Origin: Clostridiaceae bacterium
GTDB taxonomy: Bacteria; Bacillota; Clostridia; Oscillospirales; Acutalibacteraceae
Direction of reading: 5' to 3'
Assembly (NCBI GenBank): GCA_904501705.1
Contig: CAJGCA010000051.1
Span: 1-12,242 of the forward strand
Length of the DNA: 12,242 bases
Shown: one piece after another, positions 1-5,653 of the stretch
How the letters are laid out: each line of letters opens with the position of its first letter
Position numbering within the stretch: position 1 is the stretch's first letter
Notes under the pieces: generated by a model
Databases searched by the model: none
What the model saw: only the letters and a program-made list of their open reading frames with translations
Told to the model about the DNA's origin: nothing
Position numbers and translations under genes: made by a program

Positions 1-197
1 ACCGCCTCGATCGCCGCCGCATCGGGCAGGCACAAGAAGGCAATATCCGCCTCATTCAGCGCCGCCTTGCGGCACTCGATGTCCTTGCGCTGCTCCTCGG
101 GCAGGGTGATGAGGGTGATATCCTCACGCCCTGCGAGCCGATCGTATATACGCAGACCCGTCGTGCCTGCCTTGCCGTCAATAAAAATCTTTGTCAT
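1..197 (-). CDS. argC: N-acetyl-gamma-glutamyl-phosphate reductase, N-terminal part (cut by the window edge)
   Basis: The minus strand encodes 65 complete codons beginning MTKIFIDGKAGTTGLRIYDR, with no stop before the left edge. This is the N-terminus of ArgC, the NADPH-dependent reductase that converts N-acetylglutamyl phosphate to N-acetylglutamate semialdehyde in arginine biosynthesis (cytoplasmic). The Gly-rich stretch at residues 8-13 (GKAGTT) is the start of the nucleotide-binding fold. The FIDGKAGTTGLRIY opening is typical of the shorter 'type 2' ArgC (about 310 aa) rather than the type with a GASGYTG start. The ATG (197-195) lies 15 bp after the argG stop and has a CGGAG Shine-Dalgarno at about 206-210, so the two genes form one operon. 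The later catalytic Cys and His residues lie outside the window and cannot be checked. Confidence 0.88.
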   Translation of the reverse strand, partial: MTKIFIDGKAGTTGLRIYDRLAGREDITLITLPEEQRKDIECRKAALNEADIAFLCLPDAAAIEA

Positions 198-212
198 ACA
201 GAAAACTCCGAA

Positions 213-1442
213 TTATTTGATGCCGTTCTTCGCCTTCATCTTGGCATACACCTTGGTAGGCAGGCCGTAGAGGTTGATGAAGCCGGCGGAATCCTTCTGA
301 TCGTAGACCTCGTCCTCGTCAAAGGTCGCGATCTCGGGATCGTACAGCGAATAGGGCGAGGTGACGCCCGCATTGATCAGGTTGCCCTTGTACAGCTTGA
401 GGGTAACGTCGCCCGTGACCGTCTTCTGGGTGGTCTTAACAAAGCTGAGGATCGCCTCGACAAGAGGGGTGAACCACTGCGCGTTGTAGACGAGCTCCGC
501 GAGCTTCTGCGCGACGAGGGACTTGTAGTGCGCGGTCTCCTTGTCGAGACAGATGGACTCGAGCACGCTGTGTGCCTTGTAGAGGATCGCACCGCCGGGA
601 GTCTCGTACACGCCGCGGCATTTCATACCGACAAGGCGGTTCTCCACGATGTCGAGCAGGCCGATACCGTTCTCACCACCGAGCTTATTGAGAGTGGTCA
701 CCAACTCGACCGCGCCCATCTCCTTGCCGTCAACGGCAGTGGGGATACCCTGCTCAAAATGTACCGTCACATAGGTGGGCTTATCGGGCGCCATCTCGGG
801 GGACACGCCCATCTCGAGGAAGCCCTCTTTGTTATACTGCGGCTCGTTGGCGGGATCCTCCAGATCCAGACCCTCGTGGGAGAGGTGCCAAATGTTCTTA
901 TCCTTCGAGTAGTTGGTCTCGCGATTAATTTTCAGCGGGACGTTGTGCGCCTCAGCGTACTCGATCTCCTCTTCACGAGACTTGATGCTCCACTCTCTCC
1001 AGGGAGCGATGATCGGCATATCGGGGGCAAACGCCTTGATCGCCAGCTCGAAACGCACCTGATCGTTACCCTTACCGGTGCAACCGTGGCAGATAGCGTC
1101 CGCACCCTCGGCGAGCGCGATCTCCGCGATGCGCTTCGCGATGGGCGGACGGGCAAACGCCGTACCCAGCATATATTCCTCGTACAGAGCACCCGCCTGC
1201 ACACAGGGGAACACGTAATCCTCGAGGAATTCCTTCGTCAGATCCTCGATGTACAGCTTGGACGCACCCGTCTTGAGCGCCTTCTCCTCGAGGCCCTCCA
1301 GCTCATCCGCCTGACCGACGTTACCGCTCACCGCGATGACCTCGCAGTTGTTGTAGTTCTCTTTGAGCCACGGAATGATGATGGATGTATCCAGACCGCC
1401 GGAATAAGCCAAAACGACTTTTTTGATGTTTTCCTTTTTCAT
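213..1442 (-). CDS. argG: Argininosuccinate synthase
   Basis: This 409-aa protein joins citrulline and aspartate, using ATP, to make argininosuccinate, the penultimate step of arginine synthesis in the cytoplasm. The N-terminal P-loop of the ATP pyrophosphatase type, AYSGGLDTS, is at residues 12-20. Other family blocks are visible, including GCTGKGNDQVRFE in the nucleotide-binding domain and ANEPQYNKEG and YETPGGAIL in the synthetase domain. Length matches the family (about 400 aa). The frame stays open 24 codons further upstream, but the ATG at 1442 is chosen because AAGGAG (1453-1458) sits 10 nt before it and homology begins at KKENIKKVVLAYSGG. A sigma-A promoter and an ARG-box-like operator lie directly upstream. 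argC follows 15 bp after the TAA. The gene looks intact, with no missing motif. Confidence 0.97.
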   Translation of the reverse strand: MKKENIKKVVLAYSGGLDTSIIIPWLKENYNNCEVIAVSGNVGQADELEGLEEKALKTGASKLYIEDLTKEFLEDYVFPCVQAGALYEEYMLGTAFARPPIAKRIAEIALAEGADAICHGCTGKGNDQVRFELAIKAFAPDMPIIAPWREWSIKSREEEIEYAEAHNVPLKINRETNYSKDKNIWHLSHEGLDLEDPANEPQYNKEGFLEMGVSPEMAPDKPTYVTVHFEQGIPTAVDGKEMGAVELVTTLNKLGGENGIGLLDIVENRLVGMKCRGVYETPGGAILYKAHSVLESICLDKETAHYKSLVAQKLAELVYNAQWFTPLVEAILSFVKTTQKTVTGDVTLKLYKGNLINAGVTSPYSLYDPEIATFDEDEVYDQKDSAGFINLYGLPTKVYAKMKAKNGIK

Positions 1443-1457
1443 AACAAACTCGCTCCT

Positions 1458-1475
1458 TGTGAATAAATATTCTGT
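1458..1475. promoter_or_regulatory. ARG box (ArgR/AhrC operator) in the argG leader
   Basis: The plus-strand 18-mer TGTGAATAAATATTCTGT is a near-perfect dyad. It matches the bacterial ARG-box consensus WNTGAATWWWWATTCANW at all but one defined position (ATTCT instead of ATTCA). It lies between the predicted argG transcription start (about 1479) and the argG ATG, and its edge touches the AAGGAG ribosome binding site. ArgR bound here with arginine would block the promoter or early elongation. The site is seen directly; binding by ArgR is inferred from family knowledge. Confidence 0.82.
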
Positions 1476-1485
1476 CAATGACGGT

Positions 1486-1514
1486 ATTATAGTCTTATTA
1501 GATGAATAAGTCAA
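1486..1514 (-). promoter_or_regulatory. Sigma-A promoter of argG-argC
   Basis: On the minus strand the -35 is TTGACT (1514-1509), followed by a 17-bp spacer and a consensus -10 TATAAT (1491-1486). Transcription would start near 1479, giving a short leader of about 37 nt that contains the ARG box. This is one of the two best promoters in the window. Confidence 0.88.
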
Positions 1515-1521
1515 GAGTTTT

Positions 1522-1539
1522 TATGCAAAATTATACAGT
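1522..1539. promoter_or_regulatory. Weaker ARG-box-like dyad upstream of the argG -35
   Basis: TATGCAAAATTATACAGT matches the ARG-box consensus with three mismatches in the ten core positions. It lies 8 bp upstream of the argG -35. ArgR often binds more than one box around a promoter, so this may be an auxiliary site, but AT-rich DNA yields such matches by chance. Confidence 0.35.
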
Positions 1540-1813
1540 TTTTCTGTATATTGTGTATATCGCCTATCGACAGACAATTCCGTTGACGGTTTTTGTGCAT
1601 TTGGATAAAAGGCAACGAGAAATCGGCGAACATCTCCATTCGTTCTGCCGCTTTTACCCCCGTTTTCACCCTTCGAAACCATCCTGTCGGTTATATAACT
1701 CTGCATAAATACAAATTCTTGCATAAACACGCGAGAATGGCATTGTGTTTCGGTATAAAATAGTGTAAAATAAGGGTAGTCCGCCCGATATACCACTTTT
1801 GGCATATTTTCTC
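1540..1813. other. AT-rich intergenic region without a convincing gene
   Basis: This stretch lies between the divergent argG and ABC exporter units. I see no coding sequence with an RBS or a recognisable product. It holds an 18-bp-spaced direct repeat of TGCATAAA (1702-1709 and 1720-1727). It also holds two weak plus-strand promoter-like pairs: TTGACG-17-TAAAAG (1583-1611) and TTGTGT-17-TAAAAT (1743-1771). Near its end, CACTTTT at 1794-1800 is complementary to AAAAGTG at 1843-1849, so the two copies flank the better promoter at 1814-1842. None of these is certain. Confidence 0.4.
1702..1727 (+). repeat. Direct repeat TGCATAAA, 18-bp period
   Basis: TGCATAAA occurs at 1702-1709 and again at 1720-1727. 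A third copy lies on the minus strand inside the argG promoter region (overlapping 1520-1527). The word resembles ARG-box half sites, so these could be distal ArgR contacts or unrelated operators. Chance occurrence in AT-rich DNA cannot be excluded. Confidence 0.3.
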
Positions 1814-1842
1814 TTGATTTTCCGTGAATAAAATGGTAGACT
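1814..1842 (+). promoter_or_regulatory. Promoter of the ABC exporter leader transcript
   Basis: TTGATT (1814-1819), a 17-bp spacer and TAGACT (1837-1842), with TGG just before the -10 (an extended -10 element). The predicted start is a G at about 1847-1849, exactly where the outer stem of the structured leader begins. That coincidence supports the assignment. A TTTTGGCA/TGCCAAA complementarity (1797-1804 and 1848-1854) also surrounds the promoter and could be an operator pair. Confidence 0.6.
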
Positions 1843-1882
1843 AAAAGTGCCAAACAAAACCGCATAGTGTCACTCACAAGGT

Positions 1883-1945
1883 ATGTGCATTTTTCTTTCG
1901 GTAAAAATGCAGATGCTCTGTCTTTGCATATACTTTTGTGAGTAG
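1883..1945 (+). CDS. Possible 20-codon leader peptide
   Basis: An ATG at 1883 opens a 20-codon frame ending in TAG at 1943-1945, starting MCIFLSVK and ending LCLCIYFCE, with four cysteines. It lies inside the structured leader, and its stop codon lies just before the 3' strand of the outer stem. A ribosome translating or stalling here would therefore disrupt the fold upstream of the terminator. Against it: the only purine-rich stretch (AAGG, 1878-1881) is one base from the ATG, too close for a good Shine-Dalgarno, and a 20-codon frame can arise by chance. I do not recognise the peptide. Confidence 0.22.
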   Translation: MCIFLSVKMQMLCLCIYFCE

Positions 1946-1974
1946 ATGTGAGGTTTTGTTTGGCGACAATCGGG

Positions 1975-1997
1975 GCTATGCGTTTTTCGTGCGTAGC
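1975..1997 (+). promoter_or_regulatory. Candidate antiterminator hairpin
   Basis: GCTATGC (1975-1981) can pair with GCGTAGC (1991-1997), giving seven pairs with one G-U and a 9-nt loop. The 3' arm of this hairpin is exactly the 5' arm of the terminator that follows, so the two structures exclude each other. It is weaker than the terminator, as expected for a default-OFF switch that needs a signal. Confidence 0.45.
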
Positions 1998-2016
1998 TTC
2001 GGCTACGCATTTTTTT
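1990..2016 (+). terminator. Intrinsic terminator 22 bp before the first ABC gene
   Basis: TGCGTAGC and GCTACGCA (1990-1997 and 2002-2009) form a perfect 8-bp stem closed by a stable TTCG loop, followed by seven T (2010-2016). Only 22 bp separate the T-tract from the ATG at 2039. That space holds the AAGGAG ribosome binding site but no room for a promoter. Expression of the exporter therefore requires reading through this terminator. Confidence 0.9.
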
Positions 2017-2038
2017 ATGGAAAGAAAAGGAGTCCCCA

Positions 2039-3859
2039 ATGAAGAAAAAGGAGAAAAAACCGTCCGCCGTTAAAAACAACCTCTATTTCCTGCGTCTGCT
2101 TTGGGGCATCTCCCCCGCGCGCGTCGCGCTCAACTTTCTGTTTCTGATATTTGAGTTTGCGATGTGGACCTTCTACTCGGTGATCTTTATGCAGTACCTG
2201 TTCGGCGGCGGCGACACACGCACCTTCGCCGAGGCGGCGTGGTTCATCGTGTTCGCGGTGGTTCTGGATGTGACGCGAAGCGGCCTGCAGGCGGGGTATC
2301 ACAACATCTTCGTCCCAAAAACCAACATCCGCATCCACTATCGACTCAACAAGATGCTGTTTGAAAAGGCGCAGACCGTCGATGTCTCCTGCTATGAAAC
2401 GCCGGAATTCTACAATACATACACCAAGGCGGCGACCGAGGCGAGCGAGCGCGCAAACTCGGTGCTGGATTCCTGCGCACTGACCGTGTCGGCGCTGCTG
2501 TCCTCCACCTACATCATCATCACAATGTGCCGCATCACCTGGTGGTCGCTGGTGTTTGTCGCTCTGCCGCTGGTCGGCAACCTTTATTTCGGCAAGAAAT
2601 ACGGCAAGGAGCTCTACGACATCCGTCAGGAGTGCGTTCCCACTACCCGCCGCCACGAATACGTCAACCGTGTAATGTACTTTCGTCAATATGCGGGCGA
2701 GGTGCGGCTGACGGGCGTGTTCGGCATCCTGCGCAACATCTACCAAATCGCCACAAACGAAGGGCTTGCCATCTGGCGTAAGCACGCGGCAAAATGGTCC
2801 TTCTACGGTGCCGCAAAGGGGTTACTGGTGTTTCTGCTCGGCTTCCAAGGAATGTGGCTGTTCGCCGCGGTACTCGCCCTCGGTGGGCACATCACGGCGG
2901 GCGAGCTGGTGGTTCTGCTCAATGCCATCGTCAGCGTCTCGTGGATGCTAAACGACTTCGAGCAGGGCATCACCAACATCTTCACCAACGCCTATTTCAT
3001 CGACAATCTGCGCGGCTTCTTCGACTACAAGCCAACAATCGACGAGTCCGCGGGCGGCATCGCGCCGCCGCAGACGGTGGAGACCATCGAATTCAAGAAC
3101 GTCTCCTTCCGCTATCCCGAGCAGGAGCGATACGCCCTTAAGGACATCACACTGACCCTGCGCCGCGGGGTGCGTCACGCGCTCGTCGGCATCAACGGCA
3201 GCGGCAAGTCCACCTTCATTAAGCTGATCCTGAGGTTTTACGATCCCACCGAGGGACAGATTCTCCTCAATGGCGTGGATATTAAGGAATACGATATTAA
3301 GCAGTACCGCGCTCTCATCGGCGCGGCGTTTCAAGATTTTGCCATCTTCGCCGCCACGGTGGCGGAAAATGTGCTGATGCGCGAGGTTGAGAGCGATGCC
3401 GACCGAGCCATCGCCGTCGCTGCGCTACGCGACAGCGACGGTTACGACAAGATCGCATCCCTGCCGCAAAGGGAAGACACCCTGCTGACGCGGGAATTTG
3501 ACAACGACGGTGTCGAGCTGTCGGGCGGCGAGCGGCAAAAGCTTGCCATCGCCCGCGCGTTTGCAAAGGACGCGCCGATCGTCATCCTAGACGAGCCATC
3601 GAGCGCCCTCGACCCCATCGCGGAATATAAGATGTTTGAGACCATCATCTCCCTGTGCGATACCAAGGAAAAATTATCCATTATCGTCTCCCACCGCCTC
3701 TCCTCCGCCGCCGTATGCGAACAGATTTTCGTGTTCGAGAACGGCGCGCTGGTCGAGGAGGGCTCACACCCGACACTGCTCGCCGCGGACGGTGTCTACG
3801 CCGATATGTTCCGCAAGCAGGCGCGCAACTATCAGGTGGAAGGGGGTGAGCAGGAATGA
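2039..3859 (+). CDS. ABC exporter half-transporter (membrane domain fused to ATPase), first subunit
   Basis: This 606-aa protein has an N-terminal membrane domain (residues about 15-325; clear hydrophobic spans at about 29-53, 66-84, 150-183 and 257-300) followed by a complete ATPase domain. Visible motifs are Walker A GINGSGKST (384-392), Q-loop Gln432, signature LSGGE (494-498), Walker B IVILDE with catalytic Glu519, SALD D-loop and switch His552. The architecture is that of type IV (MsbA/LmrA-like) exporters, which use ATP to move drugs, lipids or peptides across the cytoplasmic membrane. The substrate cannot be told. The ATG has AAGGAG (2027-2032) upstream. The TGA overlaps the next gene's ATG by four bases, pointing to translational coupling and a heterodimer with the next protein. 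It is preceded by the leader and terminator at 1849-2016, which probably control it. There is no peptidase domain and no truncation. Confidence 0.92.
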   Translation: MKKKEKKPSAVKNNLYFLRLLWGISPARVALNFLFLIFEFAMWTFYSVIFMQYLFGGGDTRTFAEAAWFIVFAVVLDVTRSGLQAGYHNIFVPKTNIRIHYRLNKMLFEKAQTVDVSCYETPEFYNTYTKAATEASERANSVLDSCALTVSALLSSTYIIITMCRITWWSLVFVALPLVGNLYFGKKYGKELYDIRQECVPTTRRHEYVNRVMYFRQYAGEVRLTGVFGILRNIYQIATNEGLAIWRKHAAKWSFYGAAKGLLVFLLGFQGMWLFAAVLALGGHITAGELVVLLNAIVSVSWMLNDFEQGITNIFTNAYFIDNLRGFFDYKPTIDESAGGIAPPQTVETIEFKNVSFRYPEQERYALKDITLTLRRGVRHALVGINGSGKSTFIKLILRFYDPTEGQILLNGVDIKEYDIKQYRALIGAAFQDFAIFAATVAENVLMREVESDADRAIAVAALRDSDGYDKIASLPQREDTLLTREFDNDGVELSGGERQKLAIARAFAKDAPIVILDEPSSALDPIAEYKMFETIISLCDTKEKLSIIVSHRLSSAAVCEQIFVFENGALVEEGSHPTLLAADGVYADMFRKQARNYQVEGGEQE

Positions 3860-5640
3860 GTAAGCTGAAAAAGACCCGCACCCTCTCCAACATCCTGTTC
3901 GCCCTGCGCTGGCAGTTCCGCCTGACCCCGGGCTACGTCATTCTCCGCTTCGCCCAGTCGATTTTCGGCAATGTCGTCACGCTGTTCGAGCACACCTTCC
4001 TGCTCGCCTACATCATCTCCTGCGTGGAGGGGGGCAAGACGCTTATCGATGTGCTCTATTTCCTCATTCCCGTGGCGATCGCCGTCGCGATCAAGCTCAT
4101 CTCGGGCCCGCTCGTCGAGGCGTATCTCACCCCGAAGGCGAACTCCAAATTCTATATGGACACCCGTATGACGCTGTATAAAAAGGCGGCCGAGCTGGAG
4201 ATCGCCAAATACGACGACACCGCCTTCTACAACGATTTCGTGTGGGCGATGCACCGCGCGCCTGAGCAGATCTTCAACGCCACCAACACCTTCATACAGC
4301 TGGTAAGTATGTTCGTCACCGCGCTCATCGCAGGCACCTACATCGTCGCGACCGACGCGACGGCGCTCATCGTGGTTGCGGGGATGATGGTTTCGACCCT
4401 GCTGCTGCAGCACAGCATCACCAAGCGGAATATGAAGCGTGAAGAGGAGTTGATGCCGATCAGCCGCAAGCGGGATTACACCAACCGCGTATTCTACCTC
4501 GCGAACTTTGTCAAGGACATCAAGACCGGCGCCATCGCGGACAAGCTCAAAAAGGACTTTACCGAAAGTTCCGAGCAGATGGAGCGAGTCGCCGTCCGTC
4601 ACGGGCGGATGATCACCTTGCTCGCCGTCCTGCGCGACGGCATCAGTGCCCTTGCCTTTGACGGCGCGTATCTCATCTATCTGTTCTATCAGGCGTTGGT
4701 CAAGGGCAAATACGGACTCGGCTCGCTGCTCGCGGTGTACAACGCCGCCAATCGCCTGAGCGGTAACATCCGCCGCGTCATTATGATGCTGCCGCGCTTC
4801 GAGGAGCAGGGCTTGTATATCGAAAAGCTGCGCACCTTCCTCGAAACGGAAAACACGATGCCCGACAGCGGCACGCTGCCCGTGCCGACGCAGGGGGATC
4901 TTGTGATCGAGGATGTGACCTTCACCTACCCCGGCAACGACAAGCCCACCATTAACGGCGTGTCAATGCACATTAAACAAGGGGAGAAGATCGCGCTCGT
5001 CGGCTTCAACGGCGCGGGGAAATCCACCCTCATCAAGCTCATCCTGCGTCTGTACGACCCTGACAGCGGCACGATACGCCTCGGCGACAACGCCATCGGC
5101 GAGTACCCCATCGGCGACTACCGTCAGCATTTTGGCGCGCTGTTCCAGAGCTTCGAGATTATCGCCGCAAGCATCGGGCAAAACCTCACGATGAATGACA
5201 CCCCGCTCGACAAGAAAAAAGCGGACGAGGTGATAAAAAAGGCGGCGTTTTGGGACAAACTAAACTCCCTGCCCGACGGCTACGACACCCCACTTACCAA
5301 GGAATTTGACGACAACGGTGTCAACCTATCGGGCGGTGAGGCGCAGAAGATCGCACTCGCCCGCGTGCTGTACGCGGACGCGGGGGTGATCGTGCTCGAC
5401 GAGCCGTCGAGTGCACTTGACCCCATCGCGGAATATCAGCTCAACAAGACCGTCACCGAGCTTGCGGAGGATAAGACGGTCATCATCATCTCCCACCGTC
5501 TGTCCACCACGCGTTTCGTGGACAAGATCTATATGCTGGAGGATGGGCGCGTCATCGAGCAGGGCAACCACGACTCCCTGCTTGCGCAGGACGGCAAATA
5601 CGCCGAAATGTTCCGATTACAGGCGGAGAAATACCGCTGA
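3856..5640 (+). CDS. ABC exporter half-transporter, second subunit
   Basis: This 594-aa partner of the preceding gene has the same layout: a membrane domain (about residues 15-320) and a C-terminal ATPase domain. Motifs are Walker A GFNGAGKST (383-391), Q-loop Gln431, signature LSGGE (491-495), Walker B VIVLDE with catalytic Glu516, and switch His547. Both subunits share an unusual EFD-(N/D)-(D/N)-G-V-x-LSGGE run and DEPSSALDPIAEY, so they look like an ancient duplication. Unlike many heterodimeric exporters (for example BmrCD or TM287/288), neither ATPase lacks the catalytic Glu or a signature residue, so both sites appear competent. The start ATG lies in ATGA with the previous stop, and GGGGGTGA lies about 7 nt upstream. 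ygiQ follows 13 bp after the stop. Two homodimers instead of one heterodimer cannot be ruled out, but the overlap argues for a pair. Confidence 0.92.
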   Translation: MSKLKKTRTLSNILFALRWQFRLTPGYVILRFAQSIFGNVVTLFEHTFLLAYIISCVEGGKTLIDVLYFLIPVAIAVAIKLISGPLVEAYLTPKANSKFYMDTRMTLYKKAAELEIAKYDDTAFYNDFVWAMHRAPEQIFNATNTFIQLVSMFVTALIAGTYIVATDATALIVVAGMMVSTLLLQHSITKRNMKREEELMPISRKRDYTNRVFYLANFVKDIKTGAIADKLKKDFTESSEQMERVAVRHGRMITLLAVLRDGISALAFDGAYLIYLFYQALVKGKYGLGSLLAVYNAANRLSGNIRRVIMMLPRFEEQGLYIEKLRTFLETENTMPDSGTLPVPTQGDLVIEDVTFTYPGNDKPTINGVSMHIKQGEKIALVGFNGAGKSTLIKLILRLYDPDSGTIRLGDNAIGEYPIGDYRQHFGALFQSFEIIAASIGQNLTMNDTPLDKKKADEVIKKAAFWDKLNSLPDGYDTPLTKEFDDNGVNLSGGEAQKIALARVLYADAGVIVLDEPSSALDPIAEYQLNKTVTELAEDKTVIIISHRLSTTRFVDKIYMLEDGRVIEQGNHDSLLAQDGKYAEMFRLQAEKYR

Positions 5641-5653
5641 CAGGAGGCAGACC

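Larger units (their letters stand above)
1849..2016 (+). ncRNA. Structured leader RNA ending in an intrinsic terminator (unassigned family)
   Basis: A predicted transcript starting at about 1849 would fold extensively. The outer stem GCCAAACAAAACC (1849-1861) pairs perfectly with 1952-1964 (13 bp). After a bubble of about 10 nt on the 5' side and 8 nt on the 3' side, ACTCACAA (1872-1879) pairs with TTGTGAGT (1936-1943). TATGTGCA (1882-1889) then pairs with TGCATATA (1925-1932), with one G-U. A local hairpin GCATTTTT/AAAAATGC (1887-1894 with 1903-1910) competes with this arm. The transcript then meets a terminator at 1990-2016. I recognise no known riboswitch consensus. It could be a cis-acting attenuator of the exporter genes. 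It could also be a free small RNA: one long hairpin with a central bubble is a 6S-like layout, though about 116 nt is short. The pairings are seen in the sequence; the function is inferred. Confidence 0.55.

Noticed and set aside
528..1466. 312-codon open frame antisense to argG
   Set aside because: It is a mirror of the argG reading frame with no RBS and no recognisable product; argG is unambiguous.
1843..1867. Sigma-54 promoter from TTGGCAC on the minus strand
   Set aside because: The -24 like TGGCAC is present, but the required TTGCW element is missing at the proper spacing.
1849..1964. A small inverted-repeat transposon (MITE) bounded by the 13-bp repeats
   Set aside because: The inner repeats nest as in an RNA fold, the outer repeat starts at a predicted transcription start, and no flanking target duplication is seen. 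A MITE origin is less likely, though not excluded.
1521..2039. 172-codon open frame on the minus strand across the intergenic region
   Set aside because: It runs antisense through the terminator, leader and argG promoter, has no plausible RBS or family resemblance, and its composition is that of AT-rich non-coding DNA.
5411..5653. Upstream extension of the ygiQ frame by 81 codons
   Set aside because: The extension overlaps the ATPase domain of the previous gene, is Arg/Ser-rich shadow sequence, and a perfect AGGAGG precedes the internal ATG where homology begins.
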